Shown: positions 44,662 to 53,383 of the stretch, one piece after another | Position numbering within the stretch: position 1 is the first letter of the stretch | How the letters are laid out: each line of letters begins with the position of its first letter | Assembly (NCBI RefSeq): GCF_016428595.1 | Contig: NZ_JAELVQ010000011.1 | Span: 82,489-146,488, forward strand | DNA from: Snuella sedimenti | GTDB taxonomy: Bacteria; Bacteroidota; Bacteroidia; Flavobacteriales; Flavobacteriaceae | Reading direction: 5' to 3' | Length of the DNA: 64,000 bases | The notes under the pieces: generated by a model | Database searches by the model: none | Told to the model about the DNA's origin: nothing | Seen by the model: the letters and a program-made list of their open reading frames with translations, nothing else | Program-made: the position numbers and the translations under genes

Positions 44662-45051
44662 TTATATATTCTCAGCGATATATTCTAACACCTTATTAAT
44701 TTCATACAAACTTCTTTTTGTTTTAGAAGCTTGGAAAACTATTTTTTTATTAGGTGTTTTAAGGATGCTTAAGGCCTTATCACGACCTTTAGCTTCTCCA
44801 ATATCTTCTGGTTTTATACTATTTAAACACGTTTTTAATTTTTCTATGGTTTCTTGTGGCACAGAACCATTATAAGTGCCAGTCTTCTCTACATTATCAA
44901 TACCATGGTATATAACATGTCCGTTTTCAAACAACCATAAATCAAAAACAGGGCATCCGTTCAAGGATTTCCCTTTAGAAAGTTTAATAAAGGCCTCACT
45001 AAGCTTAGGGAGCTCTTTATGATTGTTTTTAAAATACGATGCCAAGTTCAT
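44662..45051 (-). CDS. DUF6438-like cytoplasmic protein
   Basis: The 129 residues have no signal peptide. The CPVFDLWLFENGHVIYHG segment followed by KTGTYNGSVPQETIEKLK matches what I remember of DUF6438, often found as a repeat in secreted Bacteroidota proteins; here it occurs alone and apparently without export signal. Function unknown. It is transcribed divergently from the sigma factor gene. Confidence 0.65.
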   Translation of the reverse strand: MNLASYFKNNHKELPKLSEAFIKLSKGKSLNGCPVFDLWLFENGHVIYHGIDNVEKTGTYNGSVPQETIEKLKTCLNSIKPEDIGEAKGRDKALSILKTPNKKIVFQASKTKRSLYEINKVLEYIAENI

Positions 45052-45095
45052 TGGGACTTGTCTTTTTTTTCACTAATTTTTTTTAAAGTTTGCCG

Positions 45096-45142
45096 ATTTG
45101 CGTCAAAGACTTACTGATTTGGGGACATGCTTTGGCGCAAAT
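45096..45142. promoter_or_regulatory. Inverted repeat, possible operator or RNA hairpin
   Basis: ATTTGCGTCAAAG (45096-45108) and CTTTGGCGCAAAT (45130-45142) are complementary with one mismatch around a 21-nt loop. It lies just upstream of the DUF6438-like start and could be an operator for either divergent gene. Confidence 0.4.
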
Positions 45143-45340
45143 TAGCTAACTCAACCTTTTCAGATTATTAATCTGACATAACAGCACATAACACTTTAGG
45201 TTGTTCAATAAAATGTAGGTAGATCAAAAATGGGGCTTGGGGCAATATCGGGACATTATTGGGGCGGCAATATCCCGACTATATGTATATATAACAGTTA
45301 TAAAAGGAAACACCCTACTTTTATATTTAATTTTTTTAAA

Positions 45341-45369
45341 TTTGACAGCTAAGTTTAGTTGTATTTTTG
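45341..45369 (+). promoter_or_regulatory. Promoter of the ECF sigma gene
   Basis: TTTG (45341-45344), 17 bp, TATTTTTG (45362-45369). The ATG at 45375 lies only five bases after the -7 box, so the transcript would be leaderless or nearly so. This decides the start codon against the longer frame from 45237. Confidence 0.55.
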
Positions 45370-45374
45370 TGTAT

Positions 45375-45887
45375 ATGAATAGTGAGACCCAATCTGTATG
45401 TAAGGAAGAAACCTACGAATTCCTTTTTAATGCGCATGCCAAAACATTACATAATTTTGTATACTACAAATGTGGAGATACACAACAGGCGGAAGACATT
45501 GTTCAAGAAGCGTTTATAAAACTTTGGGATAATTGTGCCAAGGTAATATTCGGAAAGGCTAAATCCTATTTATTTACTGTTGCAAGAAACCTTTTTTATA
45601 ATGAGGCAGCACACAAAAAAATAGTTCTTGAACACCAAGCACTTTCTGTTAATGATAGTACAAATGAGACACCTGAGTTTTTATTGGAAGAGAAAGAATT
45701 TATGAAAAAACTCAAGGCAGTCATCGCTAGCTTGCCCGAAAAGCAGCGAGAGGTTTTTTTGTTGAGTAGGATAGACAAGAAGAAATATGCCGAGATCTCT
45801 GAAATAGTAGGCATCTCTGTTAAGGCTGTAGAGAAGCGTATGAGTCAAGCCTTGGTTACTTTAAGAGAGCAATTAGGGGATATATAA
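45375..45887 (+). CDS. ECF RNA polymerase sigma factor
   Basis: The 170 residues from ATG 45375 (MNSETQS) match the family length; the frame extends upstream to 45237, but those 46 residues are AT-rich and cross the promoter. Region 2 (DIVQEAFIKLWDN, about 41-53) and region 4 helix-turn-helix (KKYAEISEIVGISVKAVEKRM, about 136-156) are clear. With the FecR and TonB-dependent receptor genes downstream it forms a surface-signalling set, in which the receptor passes a ligand signal to FecR, which frees the sigma factor (family knowledge). Confidence 0.92.
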   Translation: MNSETQSVCKEETYEFLFNAHAKTLHNFVYYKCGDTQQAEDIVQEAFIKLWDNCAKVIFGKAKSYLFTVARNLFYNEAAHKKIVLEHQALSVNDSTNETPEFLLEEKEFMKKLKAVIASLPEKQREVFLLSRIDKKKYAEISEIVGISVKAVEKRMSQALVTLREQLGDI

Positions 45888-45999
45888 TGCCACCAGATTT
45901 ATAATGCTCAAAATAAACGTAGCAATTTTTAAGATAAAAAAGGTATAAAGTAGGGTAAATCTCTAATCAACTGTTTTATAAGCATAAGAACATTACTAT

Positions 46000-46938
46000 A
46001 TGAAAGCATTTAATAATGATGATTCCTTTTTGGCAAGATGGATTTCGGGAGAATTATCTGCAGAAGAGCTTGACGCTTTTAAAAGGTCTAAAGAGTATTC
46101 ACTTTTCAATAAAATTAACGAAACTTCTACACGGCTTAAGGCTCCTGAGTTTGATGCACAAACCAGTTTTATCAAATTAAGTAAACGAAACTTAACCAAA
46201 ACAAAAGAGTTCGTTGGGTATAAACGTAACATTATCCCTAATTGGGCTTATGCGGCGGCGGCTATGATTGTTTTGGCTTTTGGCGTGTTTTATTTTCTAA
46301 ATACTGGAACACAATTTAGAACAGGCTTTAGTGAGCAACTAGCTGTTGTACTTCCAGATGATTCTAAAGTGCAATTAAATGCCAATTCGCAGTTGGATTT
46401 TAAAAAGATAAACTGGAGCGATAATAGGTTATTGCATCTTAAAGGAGAAGCCTTTTTTGATGTGGAAAAAGGAGCTAGCTTTAAAGTCCTTACAGAAGAG
46501 GGTATTGTTGAAGTTTTAGGTACCGAGTTTAATGTTATTGCGAGAAATGGTTATTTTGAAGTACAATGCAAAGAAGGCAAGGTAAAAGTAACCTGTACAC
46601 TAATACAAAAAGAGGCTGTATTGCTACCGGGAAATGCGCTTCGACTAGTTGATAATGTTTTGGAAACTTGGAATTTTAATATAACAGAGCCCTCTTGGTT
46701 GATAGGGGAAAGTACATTTAAAAATACACCTATTTCACAAGTTTTAATAGCTCTGGAAAACCAATACAATATAACTTGCGATGTCGCTAATATAGATTTA
46801 AACAAGCGTTTTACTGGTGGGTTTCCACATAACGATTTAAAATTGGCCTTAAAAATGGTTACTACACCAATGGAATATTCCTATACGTTTAATGAAGCTA
46901 AAGGTGTTATCGTTCTTAATTCAAATAACAAAAACTAG
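46000..46938 (+). CDS. FecR-family anti-sigma factor
   Basis: The 312 residues comprise a cytoplasmic N-terminal part of about 80 residues (start MKAFNNDDSFLARWISGELS) that should bind the sigma factor, and a single membrane helix (about 81-100). The periplasmic FecR domain (about 110-205; VVLPDDSKVQLNANSQLDF and EVLGTEFNVIA) and a C-terminal DUF4974 domain (about 235-310) follow. It lies 112 bp after the sigma gene and 66 bp before the receptor gene. Confidence 0.93.
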   Translation: MKAFNNDDSFLARWISGELSAEELDAFKRSKEYSLFNKINETSTRLKAPEFDAQTSFIKLSKRNLTKTKEFVGYKRNIIPNWAYAAAAMIVLAFGVFYFLNTGTQFRTGFSEQLAVVLPDDSKVQLNANSQLDFKKINWSDNRLLHLKGEAFFDVEKGASFKVLTEEGIVEVLGTEFNVIARNGYFEVQCKEGKVKVTCTLIQKEAVLLPGNALRLVDNVLETWNFNITEPSWLIGESTFKNTPISQVLIALENQYNITCDVANIDLNKRFTGGFPHNDLKLALKMVTTPMEYSYTFNEAKGVIVLNSNNKN

Positions 46939-47004
46939 ATTTTATAATTAGTTTAGAATATTATCTTAAATTTAAGGTGTTATTTGAATGAACCAATGGC
47001 CTAA

Positions 47005-49359
47005 ATGAAATACAAACTAGCAATTCCCTTATTATTTGTTACGTTTTTTGGAATGTCTCAAGAAAAGGCAACAGTAAACTATTCCAATACGGCTTTAAAT
47101 ACCGTCTTTGCAGATTTAGAAACCAAGTTCAATATTAAATTCTCCTATAATTCAGAAATAGTCAATGATCAATTTGTCAACTTAAATATAGATGATGCCA
47201 CATTACTTGAGCTATTATTTGCTATTGAAGCTCAGATAAACATTCGTTTTAAAAAAGAATCAGAACGCTATTATATAGTAAAGAAGGTTAGCAAACGGAG
47301 TTTAACAGACACACAACATTTACAGCAAGTCTACATTAAAGAGTATTTAACTACCGGTATAAGTAAGGAAAATGAAGATACATCCGTTTCTTTATTACCA
47401 GAAAAGTTAGGTATTTTACCAGGACTAACAGAACCAGATGTTTTACAAAGTATTCAAATGCTTCCAGGCGTGCAAAGTCCTACAGAAACTGCATCTGGAT
47501 TATTTATAAGAGGCGGTACCCCAGATCAGAATTTAGTACTATGGGATGGTATTAAGATGTATTATTCAGGACATTTTTTTGGAACAATATCAGCATTAAA
47601 CCCTTATATAACAGAGGAGGTGAAGTTATATAAAAATGGCACAAAAGCACGTTATGGAAATCGGATATCCGGTGTTGTCGATATTACTTCAGATAACAAG
47701 ATTCCCAAAAAAATAGAAGGGGGAGCTGGGTTTAATATGACACATGCCGATGCGCATTTAAAAGTTCCAGTAAGTGCTAAAACAGCAATAATGGTATCTG
47801 CTAGGCGATCTTTTACCGATATTTTGGATACAGAAACATTTAGGAATTTATCAAAGCGGGTGTTTCAGGAAACAAAAATATCTGAAGGCAATAAAGTGTT
47901 TGAAGATGATGAGGTAACGACAACCAAGGATCTATTTTATTTCACGGATTTCACGGTTAAAGCCATCGTGAAACCAAATGATAACAATACTATTTTAATT
48001 AGTAACCTGTTTACCAAGAATAAATTAGATTATGGATTTTTAATTGAGGACTATAATGAAGCTTCACGAGATCAATTAGATATTAAAAATCAAGGATCGA
48101 GTATAAAGTGGCATCACAACTACAATAAAGCTTTTTCGCATACCATTAACGCCTATTATTCGGGTTTTGATTTGGAATACATAGGTAGTAACAGTATTAC
48201 CGACGAATTTAATGATCGATTGGATAAGCAAAATAAAATTGATGATTTAGGGTTAGCGTTCGACACTAATTGGATTGTTAATTCAACAATCACACTTGGT
48301 TTCGGTTATCAATTTGCTTCTAATCAGGTTAAGTATGCTTTAGAGTTTCAAGATAGTGAAGAGCCAGAGAATAATTTTAATGAATCAAATATTGAAACGA
48401 ATAATAGTCATGTTGTTTATGCCGATTATAAATTTAAAAGATCGAATAAATGGTTGTTAAATGTTGGTTTAAGAGCGAATCACTTTTCGGTATTGAATAA
48501 GCTATTTGTTGAACCGCGATTTCAAATGGAAACGAAATTGTTCAACAATTTAAAATTTAAGGTTTCAGGTGAGAGATTGCATCAGTCTGTAAGCCAGGTT
48601 GTTGAATTTAATACGCAGGAATTTGGGTTGGAAAACCAAATTTGGGTACTATCCGATGGCGACGAAATACCAGTGCTAGAAAGTATGCAGCTTACTTCAG
48701 GATTTGTTTTTAATAAGAATGGCTGGCATATCGATGTAGAAGGTTATTTTAAGAAGATAAATGGGTTAACGTCCTTTACGCTGGGTTTTGATAATATTGA
48801 TGATTTTTTCTCAAAGGGGAAGAGTAAGGTCTTGGGCTTGGATGTGTTGTTAAAGAAGAAAATTCAGGACTATAGAACATGGTTAAGTTATTCTTTAATG
48901 AATAATGATTTCACATTTGGTAACATTAACGATGGGGATGCTTTCTCTGGAAATGCAGATATAACGCATCATTTTACATGGTCGCATACCTATGAATGGG
49001 AAAACATCAATGTCTCCTTGGGTTGGAATGTAAGAACAGGAATCCCTTATACAAAAGCGAGTGGGCTTAGAGATACTCCAGATGGACCCGTTATTGATTT
49101 TGAAGAAACCAATGGAGCGCGATTACCAAACTACCACCGGCTTGATGTTTCAGCTACCTATAAATTTAACATGTCTAAAAAAGAAAGTTGGAAAGGTAAA
49201 ATAGGTGTTTCCGTATTAAATGTTTATAATGAGAAAAACACTTTGAGCAGAAAATATGAGAAACGTCAAAGTAATACTGATGATAGCCAGGTGCTTCGTG
49301 AAATTAATAAAACGTCTGTTGGTTTAACACCAAATCTTGTTTTTAGAGTTGAATTTTAA
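47005..49359 (+). CDS. TonB-dependent receptor with signalling STN domain
   Basis: The 784 residues have a signal peptide (ends FFGMSQ) and an STN domain (about 22-95; VNYSNTALNTVFADLE), the part that signals to FecR. The plug follows (about 130-240; LLPGVQSPTETASGLFIRGG), then a 22-strand barrel to the aromatic end LVFRVEF. The usual carboxypeptidase-like repeat of Bacteroidota SusC is absent, and no SusD gene is adjacent, so this is not a typical glycan importer. The ligand (siderophore, peptide or vitamin) cannot be told. Confidence 0.9.
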   Translation: MKYKLAIPLLFVTFFGMSQEKATVNYSNTALNTVFADLETKFNIKFSYNSEIVNDQFVNLNIDDATLLELLFAIEAQINIRFKKESERYYIVKKVSKRSLTDTQHLQQVYIKEYLTTGISKENEDTSVSLLPEKLGILPGLTEPDVLQSIQMLPGVQSPTETASGLFIRGGTPDQNLVLWDGIKMYYSGHFFGTISALNPYITEEVKLYKNGTKARYGNRISGVVDITSDNKIPKKIEGGAGFNMTHADAHLKVPVSAKTAIMVSARRSFTDILDTETFRNLSKRVFQETKISEGNKVFEDDEVTTTKDLFYFTDFTVKAIVKPNDNNTILISNLFTKNKLDYGFLIEDYNEASRDQLDIKNQGSSIKWHHNYNKAFSHTINAYYSGFDLEYIGSNSITDEFNDRLDKQNKIDDLGLAFDTNWIVNSTITLGFGYQFASNQVKYALEFQDSEEPENNFNESNIETNNSHVVYADYKFKRSNKWLLNVGLRANHFSVLNKLFVEPRFQMETKLFNNLKFKVSGERLHQSVSQVVEFNTQEFGLENQIWVLSDGDEIPVLESMQLTSGFVFNKNGWHIDVEGYFKKINGLTSFTLGFDNIDDFFSKGKSKVLGLDVLLKKKIQDYRTWLSYSLMNNDFTFGNINDGDAFSGNADITHHFTWSHTYEWENINVSLGWNVRTGIPYTKASGLRDTPDGPVIDFEETNGARLPNYHRLDVSATYKFNMSKKESWKGKIGVSVLNVYNEKNTLSRKYEKRQSNTDDSQVLREINKTSVGLTPNLVFRVEF

Positions 49360-49480
49360 ATAGAACTCATCTTGACTTTTTTGATTGATGTGAAAATTAG
49401 CTATTTTGAGCTTGATGGAAGGCATTTTTAAGTTGCATAGCAGAGCTGGAATGAGAAGTTCATAGTCTATTTGCTATAGC

Positions 49481-50635
49481 CTAAACTGATTTTTTATGGA
49501 GTAAGCGGGTTAGTTTTATAGATAAATCGGTTAAAATAATTTTCGAATTCCCGTTACGCTCAATATGGTAAATGGCGTCTTGTAGCTCTTGGTTTATTTC
49601 TAAAATATTGTTGTTATGAACAAAAGGCGCAAAATTTTCCAGTTTAAATTTGTCTGTTTTCGTTTCTAAATAAACAAGATCTGTAGCATTGTAATTTAAT
49701 AACAGTGCTTGCCTAAAAAAATCCAAGCAAAAGTGTAAAAACTGCTTTTGGGTCTCACGACCGGTTTTAGCAATATCCTCGCTCCACGAAATAAGATCAT
49801 GTATAGCCGCTTTATTGCCCTTGGCCTTAAAAGCACTGCGAATCCAGAAAATAAACCAGGTTTCGAATTGCAGGTCTTCAGAATCTTGATACACAAGATC
49901 ACAAGCCTTGTTAAAATTGCCATTGGCTTGGTGTGCAATCTTAGTTGCAATAGCATCCTCTAGAGTATATTTATCAATTAAGGCTTGCTTTACTGCGTTT
50001 TCGGCCAGTGGGGGGAAATGCAATACCTGGCAACGCGATCTAATGGTGTTTATTATTTGTTCTTCATCTTCAGCAATGAGAATAAAAATCGTTTTATTTG
50101 GAGGTTCTTCAATAAGTTTTAAAAGCTTATTGGCACAGGCTGTGTTCATTTTTTCAGCCATCCATATAAGCATAACTTTATAGCCGCCTTCGTAGGATTT
50201 TAAGGATAATGATTTTACAATATCCTGAGCTTCGTCTACACCTATTTGCCCTTGTTTGTTATCAACACCCAACAGTTTGTACCAATCAAATAAATTACCG
50301 TAAGGTTGCTCTTTTAGTAATTGCCGCCATTCTTCCATATAATGGCTAGAAACTGGATGGCTTTTGGCTTTACTACTCGTTGTAACAGGAAAGGCAAAAT
50401 GTAGATCTGGATGTGAAAAGTTTTTAAACTTTAAGTTGCACGATTCGTTCCCATTAAGATTTTCTCCTTCAGTGTTATTGCACAAAAGATATTGAGCATA
50501 CGCAATAGCTGTAGGTAAGGTGCCACTTCCTTCGGGACCAACAAACAACTGTGCATGTGGAATACGATTATTCTCAGCACTTTGAATGAGATGTGCTTTT
50601 ATGTGCTCTTGTCCGATAATTTCTGAAAACAACAT
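49481..50635 (-). CDS. holB: DNA polymerase III subunit delta'
   Basis: It is part of the clamp loader that loads the beta clamp during replication. The 384 residues start with the AAA+ pattern of the family: IIGQEHIKAHLIQSAENNRIPHAQL and FVGPEGSGTLPTA, a degenerate P-loop as expected since delta' does not hydrolyse ATP. A Cys cluster corresponds to the zinc region, followed by LLKLIEEPPNKTIFILIAE and the sensor-1 SRC motif (TIRSRCQVL). It stands alone, transcribed opposite to both neighbours. Confidence 0.92.
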   Translation of the reverse strand: MLFSEIIGQEHIKAHLIQSAENNRIPHAQLFVGPEGSGTLPTAIAYAQYLLCNNTEGENLNGNESCNLKFKNFSHPDLHFAFPVTTSSKAKSHPVSSHYMEEWRQLLKEQPYGNLFDWYKLLGVDNKQGQIGVDEAQDIVKSLSLKSYEGGYKVMLIWMAEKMNTACANKLLKLIEEPPNKTIFILIAEDEEQIINTIRSRCQVLHFPPLAENAVKQALIDKYTLEDAIATKIAHQANGNFNKACDLVYQDSEDLQFETWFIFWIRSAFKAKGNKAAIHDLISWSEDIAKTGRETQKQFLHFCLDFFRQALLLNYNATDLVYLETKTDKFKLENFAPFVHNNNILEINQELQDAIYHIERNGNSKIILTDLSIKLTRLLHKKSV

Positions 50636-50674
50636 AGGGCAAATATAACCGAATTCATAAAAGATTACACATTA

Positions 50675-50837
50675 AGAGACTGTTTAAAATTCGTTTTTGA
50701 AATTTGTTATAGGTCATTTTTTTGCCAATTAAGGCTTTAAAACCGGAGTTTAGCAGCGCTAAATGAGGGTTTTCATAACGAAAAGTGGTGAAAAAAGGGG
50801 CATAACAAAACCAAAAGGTGGAATTTAAACAGTCTCT
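50675..50837. repeat. 163-bp palindromic interspersed element, copy B
   Basis: The ends AGAGACTGTTTAAA (50675-50688) and its exact complement (50824-50837) are inverted repeats. The interior is an imperfect palindrome around GTTTAGCAGCGCTAAA. Size and plan match copy A (5795-5958), and the ends share the AG.G.CTGTT core. It is non-coding. Confidence 0.7.
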
Positions 50838-50905
50838 AAATAATGCATTAAGACTAAAATCCTAGCCGATTATCGAGTTTGTAAGGCTTTAGTTCGATTT
50901 TATTT

Positions 50906-50913
50906 TAGATTTG
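50906..50913 (+). promoter_or_regulatory. Candidate promoter for the T9SS type A protein gene
   Basis: TAGATTTG fits TAnnTTTG, 47 bp before the start. TTTG at 50878-50881 is 24 bp upstream, slightly long for a -33 box. Confidence 0.4.
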
Positions 50914-50960
50914 AATCCCTCATTAATCTATTCTGTTTTAGTTGTTTAAATTAAAATGTT

Positions 50961-51809
50961 ATGAACAAGACTACATTAATCTTATGTATTTTGGTTGCCA
51001 GTTCGTTTGTTTTAAAAGCACAGGTTTCAAAACAGGGCTTTGACAATAGCAATAAAGATACTTGGGACTACACATCTAATATTCCGTTTTATTCAAAAAA
51101 CAATGGTACCGATATTTGGGGAAAGTTATCCAAAGCAAACGGCAGGATAGCTAGGGCTTTTTCTGGAACGTCCTATATTGCCGGTCGTGACTTGGATAAT
51201 GCCTATTCAGAAGTAGTAACAGGGGAAGCTTCACCAGAACATATTCTTATGTTCAATGCTGTTAATCTAAATGGTTTGCCGGCAGAAATATCCTTTCGAG
51301 TACATTATGTAGGTTTAGATTCAGGAGACTATATACGTTATGAAGTCGCCTATAATGATGATACTGAATGGAATGCTTACGATTACAAGGAGGATATTTT
51401 TAAAACAAACCAAAATGGCAGGTATAATTCCCAAGGGTGGAAAGAAATTAAGCACAATATACCTTCAGGACATGAGCATGCGCGTATGCGTTTGATCGTG
51501 TATCAAAATGGAAATGCCTATTTAGGGTTTGATGATTTTCAAATTGAAACAGCTACCTTATCTTCAAAGTACGATGCGATCGAAGGTTTTTCGTTTGGGC
51601 CTAACCCAACAGAAGGTCAAGTGACGTTTAGAGCGAACACAGTATTGGATAATGTTACTGTTTATAATATTTTGGGAAAGGAATTATTTCGTAAAAAAGG
51701 TCATTCGACGAGCATGGAGATAGACTTATCAACTTACCCAAGTGGCATTTATATAGCAAAAATAACATCCGGAACAATATCGCAAAGCTTAAAGATAATT
51801 AAGAAGTAA
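50961..51809 (+). CDS. Secreted protein with T9SS type A sorting domain
   Basis: The 282 residues carry a signal peptide (ends SSFVLKAQ). A beta-sandwich of about 170 residues resembles carbohydrate- or surface-binding jelly rolls (AEISFRVHYVGLDSGDYIRYE). A C-terminal type A sorting domain of about 75 residues follows: FGPNPTEGQVTF, VYNILGKELF, LSTYPSGIYIAKI, ending in KIIKK. It should be secreted by T9SS and anchored by the sortase-like PorU. No enzyme signature is seen, so an adhesin or binding role is most likely (inference). Confidence 0.85.
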   Translation: MNKTTLILCILVASSFVLKAQVSKQGFDNSNKDTWDYTSNIPFYSKNNGTDIWGKLSKANGRIARAFSGTSYIAGRDLDNAYSEVVTGEASPEHILMFNAVNLNGLPAEISFRVHYVGLDSGDYIRYEVAYNDDTEWNAYDYKEDIFKTNQNGRYNSQGWKEIKHNIPSGHEHARMRLIVYQNGNAYLGFDDFQIETATLSSKYDAIEGFSFGPNPTEGQVTFRANTVLDNVTVYNILGKELFRKKGHSTSMEIDLSTYPSGIYIAKITSGTISQSLKIIKK

Positions 51810-51837
51810 AAGTTTAAGTCACTTTATATACAACAAT

Positions 51838-51881
51838 TTAAGAATCCGAGTAATTTTTTATTAAGTTACTCGGATTCTTAA
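51838..51881 (+). terminator. Terminator with perfect 16-bp stem
   Basis: TTAAGAATCCGAGTAA and TTACTCGGATTCTTAA are exact complements with a 12-nt loop. The symmetric A/T flanks could let it work on both strands. It separates the T9SS protein gene from pgk. Confidence 0.75.
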
Positions 51882-51883
51882 TT

Positions 51884-51891
51884 TATATTTG
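51884..51891 (+). promoter_or_regulatory. -7 promoter box of pgk
   Basis: TATATTTG lies right after the terminator. Transcription from here would give pgk a leader of about 220 nt that includes the structured element 51969-52118. Confidence 0.5.
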
Positions 51892-51968
51892 CAATCCCAA
51901 AGCCTTATATTAACAAATAAGATGTGAATCATCACATCCGACCTATAAAATAATAAAAATTTAAACGA

Positions 51969-52118
51969 ATGAAACGAACATTAAAAATTTTAAAAATGTC
52001 TTCACAAAAGTAATATTTAAAATTTTTAATGTGAGAACGAGTGCTGCGAGAGCTTACATTCGTTCTTAATTTTATAATTAACATATAGTCAAAATAATTA
52101 CTAAAATTTAAACGAATG
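51969..52118 (+). repeat. Duplicated structured leader, copy 2 (pgk)
   Basis: It is closely similar to 34391-34541, from the decoy ATGAAACGAACATTAA to the pgk start codon. The hairpin arms AGAACGAGTG and CATTCGTTCT are identical to copy 1 while the loop differs, so the stem is what is kept. The AAATTTAAACGAATGAAA at its 3' end also occurs at its 5' border (51955-51974), making a direct repeat around the element. Confidence 0.65.
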
Positions 52119-53303
52119 AAAACACTTAGCGACTTTAATTTTGAAAATAAGAAAGCATTGATCCGTGTTGATTTTAATGTACCATTAAATGAAAACTTCG
52201 AAGTAACCGATGCGACGCGTATTGTTTCGGCAAAGCCAACAATCGTAAAGATTCTAGAAGATGGGGGAAGCTGTATTTTAATGTCGCATTTAGGGCGCCC
52301 AAAAGGTGTTCAAGATGCGTTTTCATTACGTCATATTGTAGCTAAGGTAGAAGATATATTAGGTGTTGAAGTAAAATTTGTAGACCAATGTGTTGGTGAA
52401 AAGGCTGAAGCTGCCGCTGCTGCTTTACAGCCTGGAGAAATTTTATTAGTAGAGAATTTAAGATTTCATAAGGAGGAGACAGCTGGGGACAAGGTGTTTG
52501 CCGAACAACTTTCTAAATTAGGTGATATTTATGTTAATGACGCTTTTGGAACAGCACATAGGGCACATGCTTCCACAACTATAGTCGCACAATTCTTTCC
52601 AGAAGATAAATGCTTTGGAAGCTTATTGGCACAAGAAATAGAGAGTATCAATAAAGTGATGGAAACAGGGGAAAAACCGATTCTTGCTATTTTAGGAGGC
52701 GCTAAAGTGTCGTCTAAGATCACTATTATTGAAAATATTCTTGATAAGGTAGACCATTTGATTATCGGCGGTGGTATGGCCTTTACCTTTATTAAAGCAC
52801 AAGGAGGATCAATTGGGAATTCTATATGCGAAGACGATAAAATGGAACTTGCTTTAGATATATTAAAACAAGCCGAAGCGAAGAACGTACAAGTACATAT
52901 TCCGGTAGATGTTATTGCTGCCGATGCTTTTAGTAATGATGCCAATACCCAAGTAGTAGACATTCGTAACATTCCTGAAGGATGGGAAGGCGTGGATGCT
53001 GGGCCAAAGTCAAGAGAACAATTTCACGAAGTCGTATTGCAATCTAAAACCATACTTTGGAATGGCCCATTAGGTGTTTTTGAAATGGAGAGCTTTGCAG
53101 GGGGAACCATTGAATTAGGTAATTCAATTGCCGAAGCAACCAAAAACGGCGCTTTCTCGTTAGTTGGCGGTGGAGATTCTGTAGCGGCTGTAAAGCAATT
53201 TGGATTTGAAAATAAAGTGAGTTATGTAAGCACGGGAGGCGGTGCTATGTTAGAAAGCTTGGAAGGGAAAACACTGCCAGGGATTGCCGCTATTTTGGAA
53301 TAA
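52116..53303 (+). CDS. pgk: Phosphoglycerate kinase
   Basis: It transfers phosphate between 1,3-bisphosphoglycerate and ADP in glycolysis/gluconeogenesis. The 395 residues are standard. The family signature is IRVDFNVPL near residue 18, with substrate-loop SHLGRPKG, nucleotide-site GGAKVSSKI and the C-terminal GGGDSVAAV. The long repeated leader in front is unusual for this housekeeping gene. It is monocistronic, with mltD starting 80 bp later. Confidence 0.96.
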   Translation: MKTLSDFNFENKKALIRVDFNVPLNENFEVTDATRIVSAKPTIVKILEDGGSCILMSHLGRPKGVQDAFSLRHIVAKVEDILGVEVKFVDQCVGEKAEAAAAALQPGEILLVENLRFHKEETAGDKVFAEQLSKLGDIYVNDAFGTAHRAHASTTIVAQFFPEDKCFGSLLAQEIESINKVMETGEKPILAILGGAKVSSKITIIENILDKVDHLIIGGGMAFTFIKAQGGSIGNSICEDDKMELALDILKQAEAKNVQVHIPVDVIAADAFSNDANTQVVDIRNIPEGWEGVDAGPKSREQFHEVVLQSKTILWNGPLGVFEMESFAGGTIELGNSIAEATKNGAFSLVGGGDSVAAVKQFGFENKVSYVSTGGGAMLESLEGKTLPGIAAILE

Positions 53304-53383
53304 CACCCATTTAGTTTTTAAATTACCATAAAATATACGAATTTAGCCGTATCATCGTTCCAAAAGTAATCGAAACGACAGGT

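Larger units (their letters stand above)
45052..45374. other. Divergent regulatory region upstream of ECF sigma gene
   Basis: These 323 bp contain a 13-bp inverted repeat (45096-45142), a GC-richer stretch with two copies of GGCAATATC (45239-45275) and the sigma gene promoter at its end. No gene is visible. Confidence 0.5.
50636..50960. other. Divergent intergenic region with palindromic element B
   Basis: These 325 bp separate holB and the T9SS type A protein. Half of it is element B (50675-50837); the rest holds a promoter box at 50906-50913. Confidence 0.6.
51810..52115. other. Intergenic region with terminator, promoter and pgk leader
   Basis: These 306 bp contain, in order, the terminator 51838-51881, the promoter box 51884-51891 and the duplicated leader 51969-52118. 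Confidence 0.6.

Noticed and set aside
45237..45374. N-terminal extension of the ECF sigma factor
   Set aside because: These 46 codons include the promoter and do not resemble sigma-factor sequence.
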